64,000 nt of DNA from Druceiella hillmani (lineage: Eukaryota; Arthropoda; Insecta; Lepidoptera; Hepialidae), in assembly GCA_039881145.1 (NCBI GenBank), contig JAYKKI010000027.1:22207001-22271000 (forward strand), given 5' to 3'. Within the stretch, counting starts at the first letter, position 1, and each line of letters begins with the position of its first letter. Below, piece by piece: positions 26,257 through 38,840 of the stretch. A model generated the notes under the pieces. It saw only the letters and a list, made by a program, of their open reading frames with translations. It was not told the DNA's origin and made no database searches. Both the position numbers and the translations under genes were made by a program.

Positions 26257-26868
26257 GATTTCAATATAATAGAGTTAAAAACATTAACAAAAGAGAATAT
26301 TGTCGTAGCACAGTGTTGTCGCCGTAAAATGAGTTTGAGTTAATATTGATATGACACACACAACTGAACTGACGTTTCGAATATTTTACAGCACATGAAA
26401 TCTATGTTGATATGCAATTGAAATTGTGTTCCTATGTTTCTTACTTTAATAAATTGGAAAATTAGATAAATTCATGGTAACGTAGCTTATCCGATAAAAT
26501 GACCAACTGAAATATTTCAATGTTTTTCCACTACCTAGTTACTAGCAGTGAACATTACCTACTAGTGCATACATAAACATTGTTTTTGAAGTGAAAACTT
26601 TTTTAGGCGCACCTATTCACTTTTTCTCAGCAGTGAACGGAAATGAATCATCATGATCGGGTCGTTGCCATGCCACGCGCGGGTCATTGACATGTAACGC
26701 TCAAGTCGGTGACGCTGAATATGGTAATTTCACTATAATCAAGCGAATTCCAAACTCAAAAATTATAAATATATCCAATTTAATGTGCATTGCACTGTTC
26801 GGGTACACTCGGCTCCATTCGGCATCAGTCGAGCGAGTACATTGTCTAACGCGGAGTGCCTTCTTTTA
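26257..26868. other. 5' flank of the TGN38-like gene
   Basis: This region must hold the promoter of the minus-strand gene starting at 26256, unless there is an upstream noncoding exon. I see no convincing TATA box or initiator. The part from 26640 to 26860 is relatively GC-rich for this window (cgggtcgttgcc, cacgcgcgggtc, ctaacgcggagtgcc), but no function can be read from it. Confidence 0.35.
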
Positions 26869-29545
26869 AGACTTACGTTCTATTTTTGAATAATATTTTA
26901 TGTGAGTATAATTTTATGTAATACGCGTATATTATTTTCGTACTAAAAATTTCCAACATACACAATACGATTCTATTGATTTCCAAAGTTTTCTCTCCTG
27001 CATGGTGATCTCAAGCACGCCAAAATGTATTTTTAAGTAACAAAATAATTAAGTATATCTTTTCCAAAAATGCTTGAACCAAACCTAATTTTTTTCAAGT
27101 AGTTAATTATAAAATATTTTTGTTATTATTTTAATTCTTTTCTTAATGAATGTAATAGCTTTCCAGTAATATTGTTTCTATTGTGTATTAAGGCGATGTA
27201 ACCATTTGTAACCCTGCATTGTTTATAATAATGATAGTCATTTGTATTTACGTTTCCTGTTTGTACATTTATATAAAATTGATCAATAATACGGGTACAC
27301 TTCACGTTCATACTTTGAAACCACCATTCATCGCACCTCTCTCACTGTTGATATATTTTACAGAAAAACTGTAAGCGAAACAAAGAAGCCAAAGAATTTT
27401 GAATCACAGTTCCTTAACTCAAAAATGCCAGAATAATCCAGCACAATTAGAAAAAGAACCAAACAAGTGGCTACTCTACTGACAAGTTAGCTTTAATTGA
27501 GTAGCCATATTATTTGTGTATAATTAATAATCCAATGGCAAGATAAATAGTAAAATTTATATATCGTAAATAACATTTTTATAGTTAAGAAAGACCACAA
27601 TTTCAAATCGTGATTAAATTAAAGTTTAATAAAGAAATTACATCAATACATCTTTTTATTTTAAGCTCCTCCTCGGAAACATGGCCATATTACCTTGAAT
27701 TATTTTTGCCCTTTCTGTGATTTTGCTGTCTTCTGCTGGACTTCGTTGATATTTTGTCTCGACTCAAGTTTTTTCTATCGTAGGAGGTTAAGTTGTCTTC
27801 GCAACTGATGCGGTTCTGTATGTAAATTCAGTGCCTGCATCCGACTAGTTTATAATTTTAGTTGATTCAGTGACCGACGACGAAGGTAGCATTTCCTCAG
27901 TTTGTATCTTTTCTTATACTTATAACGTAGAGAAGCGTATTTTTAACCATTTTTTTTTAAATAAGTTTGTATTTTGTAAAAAAAAGGTAAAGACATCACA
28001 ATATTTTTGTAATTCAGTGAGCGCTGCAAATGCCCTGTTATTGGTTGCATGTCCGATGACGTCACAGACAAATAAAAAGACCGATTGTACTTCACAAACT
28101 TGGTTTTGTTTCTGGTATTATCAAAATCTTGGATCTTCTAGTTACATATTTCTTAAAGTTTCCCAATCTTTTTAATTTTTTTTTGGTTCTACTCGTTTGC
28201 ATATTGTTAAAATAACAGCAACCTATCTCAAATAGACGCGTTTATTGTTATATTTTTTTATGAAACCAACGCTGATTTCTTTCCGGTGGAACTCAAAAAT
28301 GTAAAAACAGCAATGTAAATACCTTTTAAAAAGTATTTATTGTCAGAAATCATTAAAGGTATAAGATAGAAAATGTTTATAAAATCTCATTTTAGGTTAT
28401 GTTGCCTAAGTATTTCTGTGGTATTTATTATATTTTGCAGTCATCCTTGCAGTGAAATTTTAATGACACAGGCTCATCCGGTAAAATTTTTGATGGAACC
28501 GCATTTTTAATTGCATATAGTTTATTGTGTCTTTCCATCTGTAATTTAACATTTTACCACTGTTAATAGGTAAGTAATATAAAGCTATATTACTTAAATA
28601 TATATAATATACTACATAAATATTCTAATCCATTAATAAATTCCGTCAACCACAATTATAAACTCGTCAGATGCAGGCACTGAATTTACCTACAGAACCG
28701 CATCAGTTGTGAAGACAACTTAACCTCCTACGAAAGAAAAAAGTTGAGACAAAATATTTATGAAATCCAGCAGAAGATAGCCAAATCACAAAAAGGGTAA
28801 TTCAAGGTAATATGGCCAAGTTTCTTAGGAGGAGCTTAATATAAAAAGATGTATTGATGTTGTAGTTTCTTTATTAAACTTTAATTTAATCATCTTTTAA
28901 AATTGTGGTCTTTCTTAACTATAAAAATATTATTAATGAAATATAAATTAAACAGTAAAATCTTGCCATTGGATTATTAATTATATACAAATAAGATGAC
29001 TACTCAATTAAGGCTAACTTGTCAATAGAGTAGCCACTTGTTTGTTTTTTTTCTTATTGTCCTGGACTATTCTGGCATTTTTGAGTTAAGTTACCGTAAT
29101 CCGATATTCTTTGGATTCTTTGTTTGGCTTACAATTTTCCTCTAACGTATGCCAACAGTGAGGGACGTGCGATAAATGGTTCTGTTTCAAAGTTTGAATG
29201 TGAAGTGTATTGGTATTATTTAACAATTTTATATAAATACACGAACAGCAAGCGTAAATACAAATGGCTATATCATCATTATAAACAATTCAGAGCTACA
29301 AATGGTTATATCGCCTTAATACACAATGGAAGCTATATTACCGGTAAGCTATTACATTCACCAAAAAAAGAAGTAAAACAATAACAAAAATATATAACGA
29401 TCAACTACTTGAAAAATTTAGGTTCGGTTCAAGTATTACCAGAGAAAAGGAAATTTTCGATACGAAAATTAAAAAACGAAAATAACATACACGTATTATA
29501 TAAAATTATACTCATACAAAATATTCAAAAATAGAACATAAGTCT
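26869..29545. repeat. Long inverted repeat (foldback-like), 2.68 kb
   Basis: The left arm (26869-27865) and right arm (28646-29545) are reverse complements over nearly their whole length, with scattered substitutions and indels, around a 0.78-kb spacer. The outer ends match (agacttacgttctattttt versus the complement of aaaaatagaacataagtct). The inner ends stop at gcatc.gac.agtttataatt. Each arm carries the same short peptide-like frame (TNGYIALIHN, 27126-27311 minus and 29124-29384 plus), which shows the duplication but has no known domain. It may be a foldback element, two opposed copies of one repeat, or a hairpin-RNA locus. Confidence 0.85.
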
Positions 29546-29662
29546 AGACAATTGCAAGCCGCACCCCTTAGTAAATAGATTCTATTGAAAATACTGGTAG
29601 ATGAAACTTTGAGTAATTGTTGCCACATAAGGCTATCATTAGACGTTAGACTAGCCATTACT

Positions 29663-29664
<2 letters not shown>

Positions 29665-29735
<71 letters not shown>

Positions 29736-29754
29736 ATATATATATATATATATG
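29665..29754. repeat. TA microsatellite
   Basis: About 90 bp of (TA)n with one TGTG interruption. The minus-strand open frame across it is translated repeat. Confidence 0.97.
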
Positions 29755-29924
29755 TAATTTCTGTCTTCTGGTATTTTATAATAGAAGCGTATAATCTGTA
29801 AGTCTGTAAGGTAGAGTCTAAATTTAGGAATATCCAGTTTATTTTTACTTATATAATATTTTAATATTATAATTGTTACGGCAAAATTTTTACAGCGAAG
29901 TAATTGTTTTTTCCTCACATTACT

Positions 29925-30050
29925 TTTGACAGTTCAGGTATTGCAAACCTTTTTCGCACATTCACGTTAATAATTTAATGTGGATTTATTTACTATTTGC
30001 AATAAAAAAAATATTTTTTTGTTAGTGTGCACATTTACACTGTGTACATA
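29925..30050. repeat. Fragment of the 11.0-11.9 kb element family
   Basis: The segment gttcaggtattg.aaacctttt, then cacgttaataattta and cacatttacactgt, aligns in order with the sequence just inside the left end of the element at 11037. The inverted termini are not present. Confidence 0.5.
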
Positions 30051-32074
30051 CGTAACTTACATTATATAGATTATATTTATGAGAAATTCAAATAAGTAAG
30101 ATGAAGTGTTTCGAACAATTTAAAAGTATTACTTAAAAAAGACATGTAATAAAATAATACCAAATATTTCGATAGAAATATTCGTTTAATTAAATGTTAA
30201 GTTATACAGAAAATTATTACAAAGTAATCGCAAATACTTAATTTTTGAGTAATCATTAAAATATTTTTTTAAAACGAACTAATGTATAAAAATACACGAA
30301 ACACAATAGCATTTCACAGACAAAATACACTGCATACATATACAATTACATCACAATGCATCTGGGCTTCACACCGATATCCAAAGATGGTTGTGCCTAA
30401 TGCTAGTGCCGCTGGGCCGGCCTTTTGCCGATATCACTGAGAAATAGTGTTACAGAACATATCGTATCTATTACAGAACATATTAGCAGAATTTATTCAT
30501 CATAAATCTATCTATTACCTCGTATATCAACAATAACAATGTTCGTTCAGCCATGCCGCTGACATTACTCCATATAGAAATCTTTTGATATCGTTGAATT
30601 TAAAAGTAGTGTTTTGTTTCGCCACATATTATTTCTTTTGTGTCCAGACCATTTTGATTCTGTTTATCTTACAGTGATATGACGGCAATCTTAGTATTTT
30701 ACAGTGATATGTATTATTGAACAGTTGTATAGGTACCGTCCTTAGAAGAACATTCTCCATTTTAATTACACTTACTTAAAGTACTTAAAAATATCACACA
30801 TTTAACACAACGAATTTAACATTATAAAACACATAATAATATAATAAACTTAATATAATACAAAATATTTTTATGAAACACCAAAAATTTAAAGAGCAAT
30901 TTTGGAAAATGCGATGTACGGACATCTCCCGCCATTACGTTGATAAGTGTTGCAAGCAAGCATTGAGTATACGTTGTATAAATAAGTTGCCATTCGTGGG
31001 CATACAGTAAACAAAAAAATATAATCGATCTAATAATAATTATACTAGCTGTGCGCTCGGATTAATTAAGATTTTTTAGTGCTAAGTTACTTTAATACAA
31101 TTGTTAGGTTTCGTGTTTGTGCAACAGGCGGACAAATAGATAATCGTACGAACCCGCATTGATTGTCTTCAAACCAAAGACTAATAAGTTAGTTTTACCG
31201 GATATACATATCCGAGTGGAGAATAAAGTTTTTTGTCCGGCAAAGTTCATAAGCACAAATCGGCATTTTTATTTGATAAATTGATGATTTTTTAAAGTCG
31301 GACGAAAGTATGGTGTCAAAATAATATTATTAACTAAGTCTCAAGGTGTATTGACCATAAAAATGGGTATTACATTTCTTCTCTTTCTAACATCTATTTA
31401 AATGTTTTTCAAATTATTCGAGTAGTATAAAAATTAATATAGGTATGTCAGTATAAAATAAATATTTAATTATTTGTCGAAGATTTTGAGATAAGGTAAA
31501 CATTACATTTTCCGCAACCATTGATATAAACATATTATTTTTTAAACTACTTATACGAAACACAAACGTAGATATATGTTTTATTTTCAGAATAATATTT
31601 CAATTATTATATTATTTTCCGCTTAGTACACTATGCCGCTCATAATGCGTTTTCTTTTTGTACGACTATTAAAATGCGTCATAAGGAATCACTGCGAATG
31701 CGCTATAACATATATATAAATACGATCAAGTCTGAGTTTCCGGGTATTAGCGTAGGGTAATTCAATATTATATTTCCTGTTCGATGAAACGACCAACCGA
31801 AAAAATTTACTTTCTGCTCTATATGTCGTAAGCCAAGATTGGTGACGGATTGCTGGTCGAATGTGTACGTCGCTTTATACATTTTTTTATTGAAAAAAAA
31901 TTAAAAAGTGTTTATAAACTTCAAAGTTTCAATTTACCTGAAATTTTTTTTAGTACGTTGATATTTGATGTTGCAGTGTTAATATTTTTAAAATTTATTA
32001 TGTTTTTACTGTTTTTTCGTTGAATATAATAACCTGACGATAACATAACCTCAAATCGAATAACAAATTCATAA
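30051..32074. other. Intergenic, possible degraded retroelement
   Basis: No gene recognised. Near 31045-31140 the phrase actagctgtgcgctcgg resembles the 3' ends of some insect non-LTR elements, but I cannot confirm it. The rest is AT-rich unique-looking DNA. Confidence 0.35.
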
Positions 32075-32236
32075 ATGGCGCTAAATTTCGATTCCGGATT
32101 AATCTTTCCAGATTATGCTTACATATTTGATAATCTTAAAAACGACAGAGTTATTGAAGAGATTTCAATGAAACTTGAGGATCCTACGTCTGAACGGTTT
32201 CAAAAAGAACTACCACCAACCAGGCCTTTAACATAA
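32075..32236 (+). CDS. Hypothetical 53-aa ORF
   Basis: ATG at 32075 to TAA at 32236. It starts MALNFDSGLIFPDYAYIFDN and ends ELPPTRPLT. The composition is protein-like, mixing acidic, hydrophobic and proline residues, unlike the low-complexity frames around it. The context upstream of the ATG is ataaATGG. I do not recognise the family. It could be a first exon, a small gene, or a transposon-derived fragment; the following 350 bases hold other short frames with stops. No function is proposed. Confidence 0.3.
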   Translation: MALNFDSGLIFPDYAYIFDNLKNDRVIEEISMKLEDPTSERFQKELPPTRPLT

Positions 32237-32429
32237 AGATCTAATGAGGAAGCTCACAAAAATACCCGCCTTCATAGTACCTGACTGATATGTACCCAGT
32301 TATAGAGCTGCTTACTAGCGTTCGGAAACTGTCTACGCAAATAGCAAAGGTACTCGTATCCCTAGATTATATTAGTGAAAAAAGGAAAGAGAAAGTAAAA
32401 ATATATAATAAGATCATGAAGAAAAATCG

Positions 32430-32582
32430 TAATTAAAAAGCAAAAAATGAAATTACATTCAAGTTCTGAGGAAGAAGAAACGATAGAATTAGGCGGTGAA
32501 GTTTCCGGTCCCGGAAGATAATATATACGATGCGTGGAATGCGGTGAAAATTATTACGAGACTGAAAAAATAAAAGATTAAT
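32430..32582 (+). pseudogene. Acidic/Cys-rich tail fragment, possibly pogo-like transposase
   Basis: An open stretch reads KLHSSSEEEETIELGGEV, then a stop, then RCVECGENYYETEKIKD. A serine/acidic linker followed by a CxxC segment is typical of the C-terminal tail of insect pogo/jerky-like transposases. No DDE core is visible nearby, so the assignment is tentative. Confidence 0.25.
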
Positions 32583-32924
32583 TGCAATGAAATAAATTTG
32601 TTAAATCTCTGATTTTATTGACGGTGTAGGCGTGGGAACTAAGTTAATCTGTCAATGATAAAATATTAGCTCCCCAGTTTAGTGCGCTAACAAAATCCAT
32701 TATATTATTAGCGAGTAATAAGTTAGTGTCACCTAGTGTTAGATTTACAAGAGCACTTATTTTTTAAAGGAACAGATTTGGTTTACAATTAATGCACTTG
32801 GTTTTTTTGCATCTAGTAACAAATTATTTTCCGTAAGTGTAAACCGATGAAATATTTTTTACGTGTCTAATTGTTATATTATAAGATATCTATTTTTTAC
32901 AGTAAAACAATACTATTTCAGCAA

Positions 32925-33200
32925 ATTTTTCAACCGAAAAAGGCATATCGTTAATGTACACAACGAAAAGAAAGAGTCCGACTATGGAACCTTGAGGAAC
33001 AACCATCTTCAGAAAAGATTATGTTGATTTGATTTCCCCTATCTGTACTTTTTGTAATCTGTTTACGAGATACGAATTAGTCAAGCTAAGGGATTCGATT
33101 CCTACTAAATTTAGGGTTTTAAATTCGAATTTTAGAATGTTTTTGAGATCAAAGGTAGCATGTCTTTTTCTAATAAAGGTATCCAAAATTGTAAAAGTTA
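32925..33200 (-). pseudogene. Non-LTR reverse transcriptase fragment
   Basis: On the minus strand the reading resembles RT motifs 3-4: a segment like KLEFxGIxSLxLxNSYLxNR, then VVPQGSIVG and LFVVYINDMP, corresponding to GVPQGSxLGPLLF.xYINDxP of non-LTR elements. It has one stop before the PQGS motif and no catalytic YxDD downstream. This is an old, inactive fragment. Confidence 0.75.
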
Positions 33201-33625
33201 ATTTACAATAGGTTATTTAAATTTATCTGTACACTAAAGGAGTATAAACTAAAATCAGTTTTGTATCGAAAAATAAAACAAATTTAACCTTTAAATAAAA
33301 TTAATGTAAAAACTTGGTTTTATTAAATGAAATTATTAAAAACCTTTTAAATTTACACAAGTCCTTATCTTACAGTAGTAGAAAAACTTGTGGTTAATGC
33401 TAGTTAGCCAATTAAAATTGGCGCAACACATTCTTTCTGCTCATTATTAGACATCCGGTTACATGTAAAGAATCTTCTAAAATAACAAGTTTTGACGTAA
33501 CAAAGTATAAGCGGTGTGGCTTTCATTCATTCCTGAGACGGTGATTATAGCTTTTTTAACCTACCTCACCAACTAACGAAACTTTTAACTACTTTTAACC
33601 AACCTCACTGCCATTGTGAAATTGG

Positions 33626-34660
33626 AAATGAAGAACTTAAAATTAGTCGAAAACGAATATAGAGGCGATTTATTGCGAATGACAAATGCCCCCATCATGA
33701 ATCTCCCAGACATCGAATTCAGTAACCGAAAATTAGATGGAACGGACGTAGTGGCTATTTATTGCAAATGATAGATGCCGCTCTCTTGAATCTTACGGAT
33801 ATTGTGAAATTCAAATTTAGTACCCTAAAATTTATCGAAAACGGATATAGCAGCGATTTATTGTGAAGGACATGGCCACCATGTTGAATCTAAAAAAGCA
33901 TTGCAAAAATTGAGTTCAGGACCCTAAGAAAGACTTCTTGAATCTAAATGATATAATGAAGTTCGAATTAAGTAACTACACTAAAATTAGTCGGAAACGG
34001 ATATAGCGACGATTTATTGCAAATGACTGAAGCCGCCATTTTAAATTTCAAAAAAACATTACAAAATTCGAATTGAGGGGGCCCTAAAATCAGATGAAAA
34101 AGAATATATCGGCGATTTATTGTGATTGACAGATGCCATCTTTCTAAATTTCACAGTATTTTGAAATTTGAATTAATCAATCTAAAATTAGTCGAAAACG
34201 CATAGAATGGGGATTTATTGATAAATGACAGATGCAGCTACTTTGAACATTGTAAAATACGAAGTCAGGACCTTAAAATTAGTCAAAAACGAATCTATTA
34301 ACGATTTATTGTGAATGATAAATGTCGTTATTTTGAATCTCAAAGCTATTGCAAAATTCAAATTCATCACCCTAAAATTCGTTGAAAACGAATATAGTGG
34401 CGATTTATTTGCCATCTTGCATCTCACATTGTGAAATTCTAATTTAGTACCAAAATTTTTTTGAAAACGGATATTGTTACGAGTCATTGCAAATAATATG
34501 CTCCGCCTTATCATTTTAAGCGTTAAAACAATGGGATCTTAAAATTAGTTGAAAACTAACAGAATGGCGATTTCTTGTGAACGAGAGAGGCTGCCATCTT
34601 GAATCCCAAAAACATTGTTAAATTCAAACTCAGAACCTTAAACTTAGTCAATTATCTTAT
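33626..34660. repeat. Degenerate tandem repeat of about 100 bp, 9-10 copies
   Basis: A recurring core, taaaattagtcgaaaacg, is followed by aatatagcggcgatttattg and a gacagatgccgccatcttga-like phrase. The 'gatttattg' core recurs near 33664, 33752, 33854, 34009, 34109, 34211, 34302, 34401 and 34567. Units have diverged strongly by substitution and deletion, so the array is old. The short minus frame at 34215-34514 is only translated repeat. Confidence 0.88.
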
Positions 34661-35344
34661 GAACTTTCAAAACATCGAGTCATTTTCAATACAATATATC
34701 TATTCTTTCCATTGTACCTTGCAGATTTTTCTAACTACGTGTTTTTTTTTCAAGATATTGTAATTTGCGTCAGGTAACCTGAAATGCAACTCATATTTTG
34801 TAGGGTCGTGTAGACTTCTGCGTATCTTATAAATATGATCATTTATTTTAAGAAAGATACCTCATTATCTTACATCTCTAAAACGTCACAAAACTAGGAT
34901 TCAGTATTCTATTGTAAAGAGTTGGAAATATTTCCAGCTTTCATTATATACGGGATTTAATAAATATGTATTTATTGAATATATTTTGCTTTAATTTTGT
35001 AGAAATTAATTTTGATTAAATTTTTCAGGTGATCAATTTGTAAAGATCTTTACAAAAAAAGATGTTGTCATATAATGAAACCTAGGTCTGGTAAAGAATT
35101 TAAATAAAGTTGACATAATACTATATCACGTAGTTTCATTTAGTTGTGAAAGGTTTAATTAAATATGCATTTATAATTATTAAAAAAATATATAATGGTG
35201 AATGAAAATAAATGCATAATCTAAATATAGAAACTATCGCTATTGTCACATTAAATCTACTCGATCGAATGGCGGGAATGTTTAGATATTCTTGAATTTC
35301 ATATTCTTAATTTAAATATAAATTTTTAATTTCGTATTACTTTA
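34661..35344. other. Intergenic, nothing recognised
   Basis: AT-rich DNA between the tandem array and the jockey-like remnant. No gene or structure identified. Confidence 0.5.
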
Positions 35345-36200
35345 TCAAGGTGTAGTGACTACGTTTCTCAGGATGACATTTTGAGCACTTTGGAGACACA
35401 TTATGTTGCTGTTGCTGGCCACACCTCACAGCTTAATGCCTACGTCCATATCGGCTTGAGGAGAGCGTTGTACAATATTAGTTCGTTAACCACCGATAAC
35501 ACCGAGTTACGGCTCATCCGGCAGTAGAAGCTTTTGTATTTGATGTTTAGTTGGTCACATTTCTTCATGATGTGAGTTTTCCAACTTTCTGTCGAGGTGG
35601 AAGCATTATGTACGAAATTTCAAGGTGTTTAAAGCAATCTATATGTGGGAAAATATCGGTTCCTAGTTTCACTTTAGGACAATTATCTCTTTTTAATGTA
35701 AAGATTTGAGCTTGTTGCTAGCAGAATCTGGATTTTTGGCTCTTGCTAGATAAGTAACATCTTCAATGTAAGTTGCAACGGTTACATCTGATGAGGTAGG
35801 AGATCCAGATTAAAGATATTCTACAAGGCTGGTCCCTGGAGCGATCCTTGTGGGGCTGCAGCTTCAATCTTGTGCAGAACAGATCTTGCGTCCTCTTGCT
35901 TTATTCGGAACTTTCTGTGAGTCAGATAGGATGCTATAATTGGGAAGAAAGAGTTTTGAAGCTTTTCCTTGACTTTAAAGTATAGGCTTTTATGCGGTCA
36001 AAAGCCATCTAGAAAAGATGCAGAAGTGTATCTCATCTTCTTGAAATCCTACCGAATAGCATTGTATACGGTGTAAGCCAGCTTGATTCTTGAATGCGAT
36101 TTTCAGAAACCAAATTTATGTGTTGGGATTAAGTCACAATCGTCCATAAAACTTGTAACCTGGACAGGAAGATCTTTTCCCGAGTTTTGACAACTTAGGC
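35345..36200 (-). pseudogene. Jockey-like non-LTR reverse transcriptase remnant
   Basis: Read on minus, ordered RT motifs are visible across several frames and stops: IPTHKFGF (usually IPxHQFGFR), SYLTHRKFRIK, AAPQGSLQGPAL (usually GVPQGSVLGP), ATYIEDVTYLA, HIMKKCDQLN, and LILYNALLKPIWT. The catalytic YADD box reads YIED, and stops are frequent. It would have copied element RNA into genomic DNA by target-primed reverse transcription. It is now clearly inactive. No 5' ORF or poly-A tail was identified. Confidence 0.9.
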
Positions 36201-37659
36201 GTAAAGCTAATAGATCGGTTATATATATAAAACTTCCATTTAACAAAAATAATCTCTCTTTGACATCGATGTAAAACTGGAATTATTTTGTTCAATTCAG
36301 TAGTATGTAGACCGGCGGTTCGTACAGACGTGGGGTTTTTGAAATTAGAATTGCCGATATTTTCAGTTAAATTGATCCAAAAATACCTTCTAGTTCCTTC
36401 ATAACCTTCATGACTTCATGCCTTTAATAAGCGTAATTACATAAAAAGGTAAAAGTTTTCAAAAAAATCTTTTCGTTTATTACTGTTATGTTTGAATGAC
36501 GGCGCATGCGTAAGCGTCGCACCGTGAGAAATTATAGTACTAGCACTGCGTTCGGTGGAAATTGTCAATTTAGTGAGAATTTCACCGATTCTCCCGCACT
36601 ACAGTTACGTGTTTCTTATGGTTAATTTTACATGTAGGCAATTTGTGATTGCACCTGTGAGAGTTTGTGTACACCTACACAAACTCTAGGGATAGATTCG
36701 TTACATTCTGTCGTTACTAAAACGTCGCATGAAAAACGTTGCTACCTTGAAAATTTAACTCTTATCGCGTCCAAAAGAGTTTCACTTCAATATACTAACA
36801 GACATCTTTTTGAGTATCAATAAATAAGGATGAGATTTTTATTTCACTTGAAGGGATATTTGAAGCTGTCGCCCTTGGAAATCCACAAGCATGTTTTCTT
36901 GCTTTATTGACATGTATACAATATGACAATATATAGTATATTTTAGAATAATTTGTGATGTACTTATTGTTAATAACAGTCACTTCCACGTTTAAATATA
37001 GTATTCCATGTGAGTGAAAAGTATGCTTAAAAACGTTGTGCGCACCAGAAGTTTCTTTATAAATTTGAATTCAAGTGACACACCCTTATGTTGCCTTAAG
37101 TAATGTGAATTTCAAATGTAGAATTTTCTAAATATGTAGTTTATTGTTTTGGAAGGAATTTTTTCTTTAATTATCTCATTAAAGTTTAAATATTGTCATT
37201 GTAAGAATGTAACCATGTTCCAAATTGCCCCATTTCCCCCACATATAATGTTGGAAAAATGTCTTAGGAAACATCAATATCACATTGACTAGACTATTCC
37301 AGTTTGTTGTAGAAAAAGTAATATTCCATAACATTACTGCTCTTATAAATATATGAAAATAGACGAACAATACGTTTTAAAAAAAGTCAAGTATATAACT
37401 TCTTAATTTTATTCAGTGCTGATATATGAACCATGTTATTTTTGTTTAAAAAAAAACAATGTTTGGATATAATAAATTTATTATTCTAAAAATTATATAC
37501 ATTTATTCAAATTGTATCACATTATTCTTTAATTATATTTTATTTTCTGTCGGCTAGAAGTAAATACACAAACATTCAACTCTGCTCAACTAAATCTAAA
37601 GGTACAACTCTCGCACCATTTGGTGTGGCCTTTAAAGTACTAAGCAGACCCTTGGAAAC
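36201..37659. other. Intergenic with a GC-richer segment and one hairpin
   Basis: Around 36489-36600 the base composition rises. It contains ggcgcatgcgtaagcg, which includes a GCGCATGCG core like an NRF-1/Ewg site, but no gene start follows that I can recognise. A perfect 12-bp hairpin (agagtttgtgta / tacacaaactct, loop cacc) lies at 36660-36687. Confidence 0.35.
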
Positions 37660-37722
37660 TTGCTGTTATTGCTTTTTACTATTAACTATTTTTTTGTTAA
37701 TAATAAAAAGCAATAACAGCAA
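37660..37722. repeat. 27-bp-arm hairpin beside the second long inverted repeat
   Basis: The arms 37660-37686 and 37696-37722 are reverse complements with one mismatch (ttgctgttattgcttttta...), with a 9-nt T-rich loop. It ends 5 bp before the left arm of the 37728-39929 inverted repeat. Confidence 0.92.
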
Positions 37723-38666
37723 CATACAACGCTTTTAAAGTATATGATTGTACAATCGTATACAATTAATGGAAATGTTCCATGTTATTGATTAAATAAG
37801 ATATTGTCAAATATTCCAGAAAAAATTGTTTGGGTGTCCTAATGACATTGTTTACAATTATTCAAAGTTCATATTTGTCTTAACTGTCACTGCTAGAAGG
37901 AACAAAGAAATGAATTATTATATAATAAGAATTAATCGCTATTAAAAGGCAAATTCTCTAGAGATACTCTCATTCACTGTCTGAATCCCCAACAGTCGAC
38001 AGGCTTTGCTTCTCTGCTGAGTAGGCATTATCTAGCACTGTCAGTCCTGATTGCTCGTGGTTCATTGTGTACTGTCAATGTACAATATATATACAATTTA
38101 CAATCAATCGTCGTTTTGCTGAATCTATCCAACAATCCATTAAAATCATTACATAAAATTTTTGGCAGCGTTGAGATGGATTGATTGATGGGATAAATTA
38201 ATTGATTGAACATCAGGACTCTTAGGATTCCTAACAAAATAGATGTACTGGAATTCAATAGTTTCACTTGAGATGCTTCAATCCGCTGAAAAATTAAACT
38301 GCCTTAGCTACCAAACTGTCTCAGTCCACTCAAAAAGGTTTGTGCCAGATTATTCGACGCTTCGATCAGAGCAACTCAGATTGGTGAGAAGGAGTTACCA
38401 GCAACACAGCACAAATAACAACCGTGCGAGGATCGAAAGGAAGGATCTGGAGAATATGGCCAAATTGTTATACGTCAGGGATAAATTAAAGAACAGTTAG
38501 ATAAATTAAAGAACTGAAGACAGCAAATTGTAACAATATGCGAGAAATACTATAAATTTCATTATTTATGTAAGTTTGAAGAACCATTATACTCTGTACA
38601 TATAACACCAAGCTGTGAAATGAAATGAATAACTAATAATAATTACATACCCACAGAATGTGATAA

Positions 38667-38763
38667 GAGAATTATTCAATTAAAAAATTAGTTTTTTACT
38701 TGAATATATATATAAATTATATATATTCAAATAAAAAACTAATTTTTTACTTGAATAATTCTC
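38667..38763. repeat. 45-bp-arm near-perfect palindrome
   Basis: gagaattattcaa...ttagttttttac...gaatatata is mirrored by its complement ending at 38763, with about two mismatches per 45-bp arm and a loop of roughly 7 nt. Confidence 0.92.
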
Positions 38764-38840
38764 GGATCATAAATTATATTTGGTATAATAATTATATTGG
38801 TATATGGTAAAAATTATATTTAGAAAACAACTGGTTACAT

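Noticed and set aside
27870..28175. 101-aa frame in the spacer of the long inverted repeat
   Set aside because: Low-complexity composition, no domain, no splice support.
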